Assembly: GCA_946040935.1 (NCBI GenBank)
Contig: CAMGCN010000017.1
Location: forward strand, 1-9,499
DNA: 9,499 nucleotides
Reading direction: 5' to 3'
DNA from: an uncultured Clostridia bacterium
Lineage (GTDB): Bacteria > Bacillota > Clostridia > Oscillospirales > CAG-272
In this document: one piece after another, positions 1 through 5,886 of the stretch
Position numbering within the stretch: position 1 is the stretch's first letter
Layout: the number at the start of each line of letters is the position of its first letter
The notes under the pieces: generated by a model
Seen by the model: the letters and a program-made list of their open reading frames with translations, nothing else
Databases searched by the model: none
What the model was told of the DNA's origin: nothing
Program-made: the position numbers and the translations under genes

Positions 1-45
1 ACACCTAAGCCTTCGTCGGCAGCGTCAGATGTGTATAAGAGACAG
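1..45 (+). other. Illumina Nextera adapter and i5 index (sequencing artefact)
   Basis: These bases are not genomic. Positions 13-45 match the 33-nt Nextera read-1 transposon adapter, starting TCGTCGGCAGCGTC and ending with the 19-bp mosaic end AGATGTGTATAAGAGACAG (27-45). Positions 5-12 (CTAAGCCT) equal the standard Nextera i5 index 508, and positions 1-4 (ACAC) equal the last bases of the P5 primer. The order P5 tail, index, read-1 adapter is exactly that of a library molecule, so an untrimmed read end was assembled into the contig. Genomic sequence begins at base 46. Any reading frame crossing 45/46 is chimeric. Confidence 0.98.
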
Positions 46-916
46 CGCAAAAGAACTGACCTTCTCCGGGATAAATGTGGGGATAGAACCTTCGGCAAAA
101 GCTCATACCGCCGTTTCCGTCATGAGTGTAGGGAAGAAGCGCGCGGTTTACCTCAACAGGAGAAAAATCGGGATGTGATGACAAAAAATCTTTTACGCAA
201 TTTTCATTTTCTTCCTCGGAAAAGGTACAGGTGGAATAAATGAGAAGTCCGTCGTTTGCTACCGTTTCGCAGACATCCGAAAGAATTTTCCTTTGCAGAG
301 CGGCGCAGGAGACGACCTTTTTTTCGCTCCAGTCGCCGAGCGCGACATCGTATTTTCTGAACATGCCCTCGCCCGAGCAGGGAGCGTCCACGAGGACGAC
401 GTCAAAATATCCCCGATACATTTTTCCGAGTTTGTCGGTTTCAAGGCTTGTTACTATCGTGTTTTTCAGTCCCATTCGCTCTACATTCGACAAAAGCGCA
501 CGAACTCGCTTTTTATCAACTTCGTTTGAAATGAGAAGCCCCCCGTCGCCTGCCTTGAAGGATAGCTGAACGCTCTTTCCGCCCGGCGCGGCGCACACAT
601 CGAGAATTTTTGCGCCGCTTTTTACGGGCGCGGCGTGTACCGTCGCCATGGCGGAGGGATCCTGCACGTAAAAAGCGCCTGCGTGGTGCATAGGATTTTT
701 TCCCGGCAGGTCACAGTCGATAATATATCCGTTATCACAAAAGGGAATTTTCTCACGGATTTTTGAAAAACCTTCAAAAAACTCCTTTTCGCTTACGCGC
801 GGAGAAAGAAACGCCGCTTTGACTGCGGCGTCCTCGCTTACGGCACGGAAAAAGTCATCATACTCGGTGCCGAGCATATTTTTCATCCTTGCTTCAAATT
901 CACTCGGAAACATCAT
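46..916 (-). CDS. RsmF/NOL1/NOP2/Sun-family 16S rRNA (cytosine-C5)-methyltransferase, 3' part missing
   Basis: This is a SAM-dependent enzyme that methylates C5 of a cytosine in rRNA. The N-terminal segment MFPSEFEARMKNMLGTEYDD is typical of the clostridial RsmF-like group. The catalytic domain shows SAM motif I DVCAAPGGK (residues 106-114), motif IV DAPCSGEG with Cys180 (177-184) and motif VI STC with catalytic Cys230 (228-230). Both cysteines needed for the Cys-Cys mechanism are present. Native sequence ends at about residue 290, just after RFYPHIYPGEGQFF, near the end of the methyltransferase fold. The C-terminal RNA-binding (PUA-like) region expected in a full protein of roughly 450 residues lies beyond the contig. 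The open frame continues to base 5, but its last residues (VSYTHLTLPTKA) are translated adapter. ATG 914-916 is chosen; ATG 911-913 is equally possible. No clear Shine-Dalgarno is seen, and the start lies inside the end of the upstream transporter gene, so translational coupling is likely. Confidence 0.9.
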
Positions 917-2678
917 TCTTTTTTATAGGTGCGTAGTATTTTTCCTTGTAGTTTTCGTACATCTGCTTGAAATCGTCGCTGTTCTTCTTTACGTCGCGCA
1001 GATACTCGTGCGTGTCAAAGGTGGAATTCTTAAGCTGTATGGTGCAGACGGCAAGGTTAGAGCAGTGGTCGGATACCCTCTCTATATTCGTGAGCATATC
1101 GTTGAAGACAAAGCCGTTCTCGATAGTGCAGTGCGCCTTTTGAAGGCGCTCTATATGGCGTGTGCGAAGCTCGTCCTTGAGCAGGTCTATTACCTGCTCG
1201 AGCGGCTCGACATGAGAGGCGAGCTCGGCGTCGTTATTTATAAACGCATTGCACGACATATCCACTATTTCCTTGAGCGCGGACAGGGTGTATTCTATTT
1301 CCTTTTTCGCGCTGTCGGAAAATACTATATTCTTTTCGTGTATCTCCTTTGCTACGCTCGCCATATTGTCGGCATGGTCGCCTATTCTCTCGAGATCGCC
1401 GATAGAGTGGAGCATTTTCGATACGCTCTTTGATTCTTTACTCGTAAGCTGATTTCGGCTGATTTTAATCAGATAAGTTCCCAGCTTGTCCTCATATTTA
1501 TCTGTCTCGTTTTCCCACTTTTCTATTTGCTCGGCTTTCTTTTTATCATAGTTAAACAGAATATCGAGCGAGGTAAACAGAGAATTCCGTGATATTTCCG
1601 CCATCCTGTTTACCGCGTGGCGCGCCTGCTCTATCGCAAATGAAGGCATTTTGAGAAATCTTTCATCGAGCAGAACTATACTCTCTTCGTCTCCCTTTCG
1701 GTCGGGGATTGTCTTGACGAGCAGTTTCTCAAAGCTCTTGGTAAAGGGCGCGAGCAAAATAGCCGTGAACAAATTGAATACCGTATTTACGAGAGCGATA
1801 TCAAAGGTATTCGCCGTTTTTTCAACAAAAGAGAAATCGAATATGCTTTGCAGTATTAAATAAAGCGTCAAGAATAAAACGGTTCCTATAACATTGAAAT
1901 ACAGGTAGGAGAAGGCCGCGCGTTTTGCGTTTTTATTCGCTCCGATAGAGGATATGAGACACGGTGCCGACGCGCCTATCGAAATACCCATTATAAGCGG
2001 AATTGACATTTTTATGGTTATCGCGCCCGTGACCGACAGCGCCTGTACGATACCGACGGTGGCGGAGGAAGATTGTATCAGCATAGTGAGCAAAGCTCCC
2101 ACGAGTACGGCGAGAATAGGGTTTTCAAAGTAGGTTATCGCCTCTGCAAACTGCGGCATGTCCTTTAGGGAGGAAACAGAGCCTGACATGGCGGACATAC
2201 CGTACATAAGCACCGAAAATCCGAGCAGGATCATTCCTATATCGCGTTTTTTGCCCTTTTTCAGAAATGTGTACAGCAATATGCCGATAAACGCAAGCAC
2301 GGGAGTAAACGACGAGGGCTGAAGGAGCTTGAGTGCCGTTCCTGCGGCGCTTCCCTCAAGACCGTTAAGAGAGAGCAGCCAACCCGTCGCGGTTGTGCCT
2401 ATTTGCGAGCCCATGACGATTCCTATTGCCTGAGAGAGATTCATAACGCCTGAGTTTACAAATCCGACAACCATACATGTCGTTGCGGATGACGACTGGA
2501 TGATCGCCGTTACAAGAGTTCCGAGCAGGATGCCTTTTATCGGAGTGTTAGTCATTTTTTCGAGTATCTTTTCCATTTTGCCGCCCGAAATCTTTTCGAG
2601 TCCCTGTCCCATTATGGACATACCGAAAAGGAAAAGGGCGAGTCCGCCGATAAGAGACAAAAGGTTAAAAATCGTCAA
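900..2678 (-). CDS. Na+/phosphate cotransporter (NptA family) with C-terminal PhoU-like domain
   Basis: This is an inner-membrane Na+-coupled phosphate transporter of the Na/Pi-II (PF02690-type) family, 592 residues, a normal length for the bacterial NptA-PhoU fusion. The membrane domain (about residues 1-320) holds the family's inverted-repeat signature twice: QSSSAT at 61-66 and again at 202-207, each followed by a glycine-rich segment (GSQIGTT 90-96; GISIGAS 231-237). Residues of about 340-580 are hydrophilic and helical and resemble the PhoU fold, with phrases such as LHSIGDLERIGDHADNMA and a second ERVSDHCSNLA. These are the two E(R)xxDHxxN metal-binding helices of PhoU. The start is TTG (2676-2678), supported by AGGAG at 2686-2690 seven bases upstream and by the family-typical N-terminus (F/LxLxGGLALFLFGM). 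It overlaps the downstream methyltransferase gene by 17 bp, so the two are probably cotranscribed. Phosphate is the family substrate; specificity here is inferred. Confidence 0.93.
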   Translation of the reverse strand: MTIFNLLSLIGGLALFLFGMSIMGQGLEKISGGKMEKILEKMTNTPIKGILLGTLVTAIIQSSSATTCMVVGFVNSGVMNLSQAIGIVMGSQIGTTATGWLLSLNGLEGSAAGTALKLLQPSSFTPVLAFIGILLYTFLKKGKKRDIGMILLGFSVLMYGMSAMSGSVSSLKDMPQFAEAITYFENPILAVLVGALLTMLIQSSSATVGIVQALSVTGAITIKMSIPLIMGISIGASAPCLISSIGANKNAKRAAFSYLYFNVIGTVLFLTLYLILQSIFDFSFVEKTANTFDIALVNTVFNLFTAILLAPFTKSFEKLLVKTIPDRKGDEESIVLLDERFLKMPSFAIEQARHAVNRMAEISRNSLFTSLDILFNYDKKKAEQIEKWENETDKYEDKLGTYLIKISRNQLTSKESKSVSKMLHSIGDLERIGDHADNMASVAKEIHEKNIVFSDSAKKEIEYTLSALKEIVDMSCNAFINNDAELASHVEPLEQVIDLLKDELRTRHIERLQKAHCTIENGFVFNDMLTNIERVSDHCSNLAVCTIQLKNSTFDTHEYLRDVKKNSDDFKQMYENYKEKYYAPIKKNDVSE

Positions 2679-2706
2679 AGCTGTTCTCCTTGATATCTGT
2701 TTATAA

Positions 2707-2740
2707 ATATTTCCGGATATTATTATAAAACATATTTCCG
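2707..2740 (-). repeat. Direct repeat CGGAAATAT flanking the transporter -10
   Basis: The nonamer CGGAAATAT (minus strand) occurs at 2740-2732 and again at 2715-2707. The copies are spaced 25 bases start to start, on either side of the TATAAT at 2727-2722. The placement is compatible with a regulator binding site pair, but the region is AT-rich and two copies could be chance. It is not a recognised Pho box. Confidence 0.25.
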
Positions 2741-2750
2741 AAAAAATAAA
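2722..2750 (-). promoter_or_regulatory. Probable promoter of the phosphate transporter gene
   Basis: Reading the minus strand, a perfect -10 TATAAT lies at 2727-2722. The hexamer 17 bases upstream (2750-2745, TTTATT) is only a weak -35 (3 of 6). Transcription would start near 2715, leaving a leader of about 37 bases that includes the AGGAG site. The weak -35 would fit an activator-dependent promoter, but that is inference. Confidence 0.4.
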
Positions 2751-2824
2751 TAGTAAAATGATTTATATTTGATATATTTGGAAAAAACAGCGGCGAGTTT
2801 GCTTTTGACGGCGTCTTTTTTACA

Positions 2825-2853
2825 TTGACAGAAGAAAATTTATGTAGTAATAT
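2825..2853 (+). promoter_or_regulatory. Sigma-A promoter of the alpha/beta hydrolase gene
   Basis: A perfect -35 TTGACA (2825-2830) is followed after 17 bases by TAATAT (2848-2853), a reasonable -10. Predicted transcription starts near 2860, about 27 bases before the ATG. GAGG at 2875-2878 gives a Shine-Dalgarno 8 bases before the start codon. The transporter gene is divergent, so this ~210-bp gap carries promoters for both directions. Confidence 0.7.
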
Positions 2854-2886
2854 ATACTCAAAAATAAGAGTGTCGAGGCTGAAATT

Positions 2887-3678
2887 ATGGAAACTATTGA
2901 TATCGAATTATGGGAAGAGGACAAAATACCTTTTTATAATCCCGAATTCGGCGGAAAACCTGCAATACATATTTATCCCGCGCCGGGCGAAAAAAAGCGC
3001 GGCTGCGTCGTTATTTGTGCGGGCGGCGCATACCGAGGCCGCGCATGGCACGAGGACAAGGGATATGCCGAGGAGTTTGTAAAATACGGCATTACCGCCG
3101 TCGTGGTGGATTACAGGGTATATCCCTACACCTATCCCGCGCCGCAGGAGGACCTTGCACGCGCGGTGAGATATATGCGTAAAAATGCCGATAAGTATAA
3201 TATATTGCCCGATAAAATCGCAATATGCGGCTCGAGCGCGGGCGGGCACTTGGTGACCTGCGGTATGGAGCATTTCGGCGTTAAAGAGGAGGGCGACGAG
3301 ACAGACCGCGTATCATCCCGCCCCGACGCGGCGATACTTTGCTATGCCGTTTCCACCCTGGGCGAATATACTCACGAGGATACCATGCAGATTATTACTC
3401 ACGGTGACGCCGAACTTAGAAAGAAGCTTTCAGGTGAGCTCAATGTTCCCGACGACTGCCCTCCCGTTTTCATGTGGCATACGGCGGAGGACGGCGGCGT
3501 TCCCGTCGAAAACGCGCTGATTATGGGAATGGCTCTTCGCAAAAAGAAAATCCCCTTTGAGCTTCATGTTTACCCCTACGGCGCTCACGGGCTCGGATTA
3601 GTATATGACGACGCCCTCGACGAGGTGCGCTCATGGTTTCCCCTCTGTGTTCGCTTTTTGGAAAAACACGGATTCTAA
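2887..3678 (+). CDS. Alpha/beta hydrolase, esterase/BD-FAE-like
   Basis: This is a 263-residue cytoplasmic serine hydrolase without signal peptide or membrane segments. The order of motifs follows the acetyl-xylan/feruloyl esterase-like (BD-FAE, Aes) group: oxyanion-hole GGAY at 46-49, nucleophile elbow G-S-S-A-G with Ser117 (115-119), candidate acid Asp202 in HTAEDGGVP, and catalytic His234 in YGAHGLGL. The conserved VDYR (75-78) and the PAPQEDLARAVRYMR helix (84-98) before the elbow are also typical. Members remove acetyl or other acyl groups from sugars or small esters; the substrate here cannot be told from sequence, and no carbohydrate gene is adjacent. It has its own promoter and a Shine-Dalgarno (GAGG, 2875-2878) and appears monocistronic, ending before the hairpin at 3732. 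Confidence 0.88.
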   Translation: METIDIELWEEDKIPFYNPEFGGKPAIHIYPAPGEKKRGCVVICAGGAYRGRAWHEDKGYAEEFVKYGITAVVVDYRVYPYTYPAPQEDLARAVRYMRKNADKYNILPDKIAICGSSAGGHLVTCGMEHFGVKEEGDETDRVSSRPDAAILCYAVSTLGEYTHEDTMQIITHGDAELRKKLSGELNVPDDCPPVFMWHTAEDGGVPVENALIMGMALRKKKIPFELHVYPYGAHGLGLVYDDALDEVRSWFPLCVRFLEKHGF

Positions 3679-3731
3679 TAAAAAGCGTCTTTATTTATTT
3701 TCATGCGGTATATATTTGCTTACCAAAAAAG

Positions 3732-3756
3732 GGGGTGTTGCGTTTGGCAACACCCC
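3732..3756. terminator. Bidirectional intrinsic terminator between convergent genes
   Basis: GGGGTGTTGC (3732-3741) and GCAACACCCC (3747-3756) form a perfect 10-bp stem with a 5-base loop. On the minus strand the hairpin runs into six T residues (complement of A 3725-3730), a good terminator 10 bases past the stop of the microprotein gene at 3767. On the plus strand the tail is TTTCGTATATT, a weaker U-tract, 53 bases after the hydrolase stop. It probably ends both transcripts, but its design favours the minus-strand gene. Confidence 0.8.
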
Positions 3757-3766
3757 TTTCGTATAT

Positions 3767-3856
3767 TCAGCAACCGCAGAGGCAGATGATAACAGCAAGC
3801 GCGATAAGGATTATCCAAAGATTGCAGTTGTCAAAAGCGTTGCATAAGCAGTTCAT
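3767..3856 (-). CDS. Cysteine-rich single-helix membrane microprotein (29 aa)
   Basis: This is a 29-codon gene, too short for routine gene callers. The case for it rests on a complete expression unit: GGGAGG (3868-3863) six bases before ATG 3856-3854, a promoter-like element upstream, stop TGA 3769-3767, and a strong terminator immediately downstream. The product starts MNCLCNAFDNCN, continues with a hydrophobic helix LWIILIALAVII (residues 13-24) and ends CLCGC. Six of 29 residues are cysteine, placed on both sides of the helix (positions 3, 5, 11, 25, 27, 29). The CxC spacing at the N-terminus and the CxCxC tail suggest metal binding, disulfide cross-linking or acylation, but no function is known to me. 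It is predicted to be a small membrane or surface-layer/coat peptide. It is divergent from the lysine operon and convergent with the hydrolase, so the context gives no functional link. Confidence 0.75.
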   Translation of the reverse strand: MNCLCNAFDNCNLWIILIALAVIICLCGC

Positions 3857-3888
3857 GCGTATCCTCCCTTCAAGGTGGCTTCCAATAT

Positions 3889-3919
3889 TATTGTATGCTG
3901 TAAATGATGAGTGGGTGAA
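3889..3919 (-). promoter_or_regulatory. Promoter-like element of the microprotein gene, sporulation-sigma-like
   Basis: On the minus strand, TTCACC (3919-3914) and TACAAT (3895-3890) are 18 bases apart and could serve sigma-A. The same stretch also reads ACC, 16 bases, then CATACAATA (3897-3889). That resembles the mother-cell sigma-K pattern (AC, about 16 bases, CATANNNTA), and the CATACAAT core also fits the sigma-E -10. The leader would be about 26 bases with a strong ribosome binding site. Which sigma factor uses it is undecided. Confidence 0.5.
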
Positions 3920-3943
3920 GCGTGCTTTTTGCTTATCCGGTAC

Positions 3944-3972
3944 TTGACAACTTGTAATATGCGTGATACAAT
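3944..3972 (+). promoter_or_regulatory. Sigma-A promoter of the lysine operon
   Basis: A perfect -35 TTGACA (3944-3949), a 17-base spacer and TACAAT (3967-3972) with an extended -10 TG at 3964-3965 make a strong constitutive promoter. Transcription should start near 3979, about 20 bases before the riboswitch. Control is therefore expected after initiation, through the leader. Confidence 0.85.
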
Positions 3973-3996
3973 ATTCATACTATAGGAACTATAAGG

Positions 3997-4157
3997 AAGA
4001 TAGAGGTGCGCCTCACAATCAGTATCTGCGTGTAAACGCCGCCCGGCGTGTTGCGTATGTGAAAGGTGTGGGCGCCGAGCGAAAGCCGACGGGCGCGGCT
4101 TATCGCGGTTTGGCGTAACAAGAGGCGCCCGACTGTCGCACATGCGGAGAGCTATCG
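3997..4157 (+). promoter_or_regulatory. Lysine riboswitch (L-box) aptamer
   Basis: The leader carries the conserved L-box landmarks in order. AGATAGAGGTGCG (3998-4010) opens it, then AGTAT (4021-4025) and GTGAAAGG (4059-4066). Next comes GGCGCCGAGCG (4071-4081), then CTGTC (4133-4137), and GGAGAGCTATC (4146-4156) closes it. These match the order and wording of the Bacillus lysC element. GATAG (3999-4003) pairs with CTATC (4152-4156) as the closing P1 stem. GGGCGCC (4070-4076) pairs with GGCGCCC (4124-4130) as an internal arm, and CGCA/TGCG around 4137-4146 forms the last short arm. The aptamer binds free lysine and here controls a lysine biosynthesis operon by transcription termination. Confidence 0.95.
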
Positions 4158-4192
4158 TAGATTTACGTGCCGTTTCGGCACGTTATGATGGC
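4151..4192 (+). promoter_or_regulatory. Antiterminator hairpin of the lysine riboswitch
   Basis: GCTATCGTA (4151-4159) can pair with TATGATGGC (4184-4192) over 9 bp, including two G-U pairs. It is stacked on an inner hairpin ACGTGCCG/CGGCACGT (4165-4172 with 4176-4183), with a one-sided GATTT bulge. The 5' arm is the 3' strand of P1, and the 3' arm takes the first two bases of the terminator stem at 4191. Forming P1 with lysine bound should therefore free the terminator, while low lysine should favour this hairpin. The pairing is read directly; the switching is inferred. Confidence 0.7.
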
Positions 4193-4212
4193 CGTCCGTG
4201 ACGGCTTTTTTT
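4191..4212 (+). terminator. Riboswitch-controlled intrinsic terminator
   Basis: GCCGTC (4191-4196), loop CGT and GACGGC (4200-4205) form a 6-bp GC-rich stem followed by seven T residues (4206-4212). It lies between the aptamer and dapA, the expression platform of a transcriptional OFF switch. Confidence 0.9.
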
Positions 4213-4294
4213 ATACAAAAAGACCGTTTCACACCTTATGTATTCGACCTATACGACAATAAATTTTATAAAGGGTATAGAAGAAGGTATAAAA

Positions 4295-5185
4295 ATGGAG
4301 AAGAAGCATATTTTCAAAGGAGTGGCAACCGCCCTTATTACACCGTTTGACGAAAACGGCATCAACTATGAACAGTTCGGAAAAATAATCGACTGGCAGA
4401 TCGACTCGGGGATTAACGCTCTTGTTGTCTGCGGCACGACGGGTGAAGCGTCTACCATGACGGACGACGAACACAGAGACGCGATACGCTTCGCCGCGAA
4501 GCGCGCGGCAGGCAGAGTGCCGATAATAGCCGGTACGGGCTCGAACGATACGGCATATGCGCTGGATCTGGTAAAATGCGCGACAGAGGCAGGCGCGGAC
4601 GCGGCCCTTTGTGTAACGCCTTATTATAACAAAGCGACACAGCGCGGTCTTTACGAGATGTTCACGCAAATTGCCGACTACTCGAAAATCCCCGTAATAC
4701 TCTATAACGTGCCCTCGCGCACAGGCTGTAACATCGAGCCGAAAACCTACGCCGCCCTCGCCGAGCATCCCAATATTTCGGCGATAAAGGAGGCAAACGG
4801 CGATATCTCGAAAATAGTTGAAACAATGTCTTATGTAAACGGCAAGCTTGATTTGTACTCGGGAAACGACGACCAGATAGTGCCTCTTCTTTCCCTTGGC
4901 GGAAGCGGAGTTATTTCTGTTCTTTCAAATGTGCTCCCTGCAGAAACAGTCGAAATGTGCAACAGATTTTTCGCGGGCGACGTAAAGGGCGCGGCAGAGC
5001 TGCAGTACAGATATCACGCGCTCACGACTGCACTCTTCTCCGAGGTAAATCCTATCCCCGTTAAGGCGGCGATGGCCGCTATGGGCTATTGTGAAAACAG
5101 GCTTCGTCTGCCCCTTACCCAAATGGATAAGGAAAAGGAGAAGGTACTGTTTGAATGTATGAGAAAAGAGGGACTTAAGGTATGA
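4295..5185 (+). CDS. dapA: 4-hydroxy-tetrahydrodipicolinate synthase
   Basis: DapA condenses pyruvate with aspartate-4-semialdehyde, the first committed step to meso-DAP and lysine. It is a cytosolic TIM-barrel aldolase. The 296-residue length is normal. All active-site residues are present at a constant offset of +4 from E. coli: Thr48 and Thr49 in CGTTGE, Tyr111 in VTPYYN, Tyr137 and Arg142 in YNVPSRTG, and the Schiff-base Lys165 in SAIKEANGD. ATG 4295 is preferred over an in-frame ATG at 4238. GAAGG (4283-4287) sits seven bases upstream of 4295, the protein then begins as the family does (KGVATALITPF), and the 19 extra residues would be encoded in leader sequence. It is the first gene of the operon, under the lysine riboswitch. 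Its stop overlaps the dapB start in ATGA. Confidence 0.97.
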   Translation: MEKKHIFKGVATALITPFDENGINYEQFGKIIDWQIDSGINALVVCGTTGEASTMTDDEHRDAIRFAAKRAAGRVPIIAGTGSNDTAYALDLVKCATEAGADAALCVTPYYNKATQRGLYEMFTQIADYSKIPVILYNVPSRTGCNIEPKTYAALAEHPNISAIKEANGDISKIVETMSYVNGKLDLYSGNDDQIVPLLSLGGSGVISVLSNVLPAETVEMCNRFFAGDVKGAAELQYRYHALTTALFSEVNPIPVKAAMAAMGYCENRLRLPLTQMDKEKEKVLFECMRKEGLKV

Positions 5186-5886
5186 AGATAATAATGACAG
5201 GCTCTCTCGGCAGAATGGGCAGGGAGGTCTGCTCGCTTTTGGGAGATGAGCTTGCATGCGGCGTTGATATAAACGGCGATGTAAAGCATATTCGCGACTA
5301 TGAGGGTGAGGCCGACGGAATCATCGACTTTTCATTTCACGGTGCGATAGGCGAAATTGCGGATTACGCAGTCGAACGCAAGCTACCCCTCGTTGTTGCA
5401 ACGACGGGACACACTCCCGAAGAAAAAAATATTATCGCCGAGGCGGCAAAGAGTATTCCCGTATTTTATTCGGCAAATATGTCGATAGGCGTCGCGGTAC
5501 TCTGCGACCTCGCAAAGCGCGCTGCGTCATTCTTTCCTGATGCAGATATCGAGATAATAGAAAAACACCATAACCGCAAGCTGGACGCCCCGTCCGGCAC
5601 GGCTCTCATGCTGGCAGACGCGGTTTCGGGCAAAGACGAGGACAGATATGTTTTCGGCAGAGTCGGACATCAGATGCGAAAAAAAGGTGAAATAGGAATT
5701 CACTCGGTGCGTATGGGCAATATAGTCGGCGACCACGAGGTTATCATAGGCACGGACACACAGCGTATCACCCTGAAGCATGAGGCTGTTACACGCAGGA
5801 TATTTGCAGAGGGTGCGGTCAGTGCGGTTAAATTTTTGCAGGGAAAGGCTCCTTGCGTTTATGACATGAAAGATATGATAAAATGA
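5182..5886 (+). CDS. dapB: 4-hydroxy-tetrahydrodipicolinate reductase
   Basis: DapB reduces the DapA product to tetrahydrodipicolinate with NAD(P)H. The Rossmann nucleotide-binding loop is GSLGRMG (residues 7-13; Gly7, Gly10, Gly13). ATTGH (73-77) and the catalytic signature EKHHNRKLDAPSGTA (127-141) follow, with His129/His130 as general acid and Lys133 for substrate. The C-terminal pattern ending YDMKDMI is also family-typical. At 234 residues it is on the short side for the family (about 250-270 in proteobacteria). The missing length lies between the N-terminal loop and IIDFS (residues 47-51). Start and stop overlap dapA and dapF by ATGA at each junction, which implies translational coupling. 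Confidence 0.97.
   Translation: MKIIMTGSLGRMGREVCSLLGDELACGVDINGDVKHIRDYEGEADGIIDFSFHGAIGEIADYAVERKLPLVVATTGHTPEEKNIIAEAAKSIPVFYSANMSIGVAVLCDLAKRAASFFPDADIEIIEKHHNRKLDAPSGTALMLADAVSGKDEDRYVFGRVGHQMRKKGEIGIHSVRMGNIVGDHEVIIGTDTQRITLKHEAVTRRIFAEGAVSAVKFLQGKAPCVYDMKDMIK

Noticed and set aside
31..243. Plus-strand open frame beginning MYKRQ
   Set aside because: It starts inside the adapter and runs antisense to the methyltransferase; an artefact of library sequence.
819..1433. Long plus-strand frame (204 codons) antisense to the transporter and methyltransferase
   Set aside because: The minus-strand frames carry clear family motifs; this one has none, no ribosome binding site, and is a shadow frame.
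3679..3712. AT-rich hairpin AAAG-CGT-CTTT right after the hydrolase stop as its terminator
   Set aside because: The stem is only four A/T-dominated pairs with a mismatch beyond; the 10-bp GC-rich hairpin at 3732 is far more convincing.
3853..4143. Minus-strand frame of 96 codons across the lysine leader
   Set aside because: It overlaps the operon promoter and riboswitch aptamer, whose conserved bases explain the sequence; no recognisable protein features.
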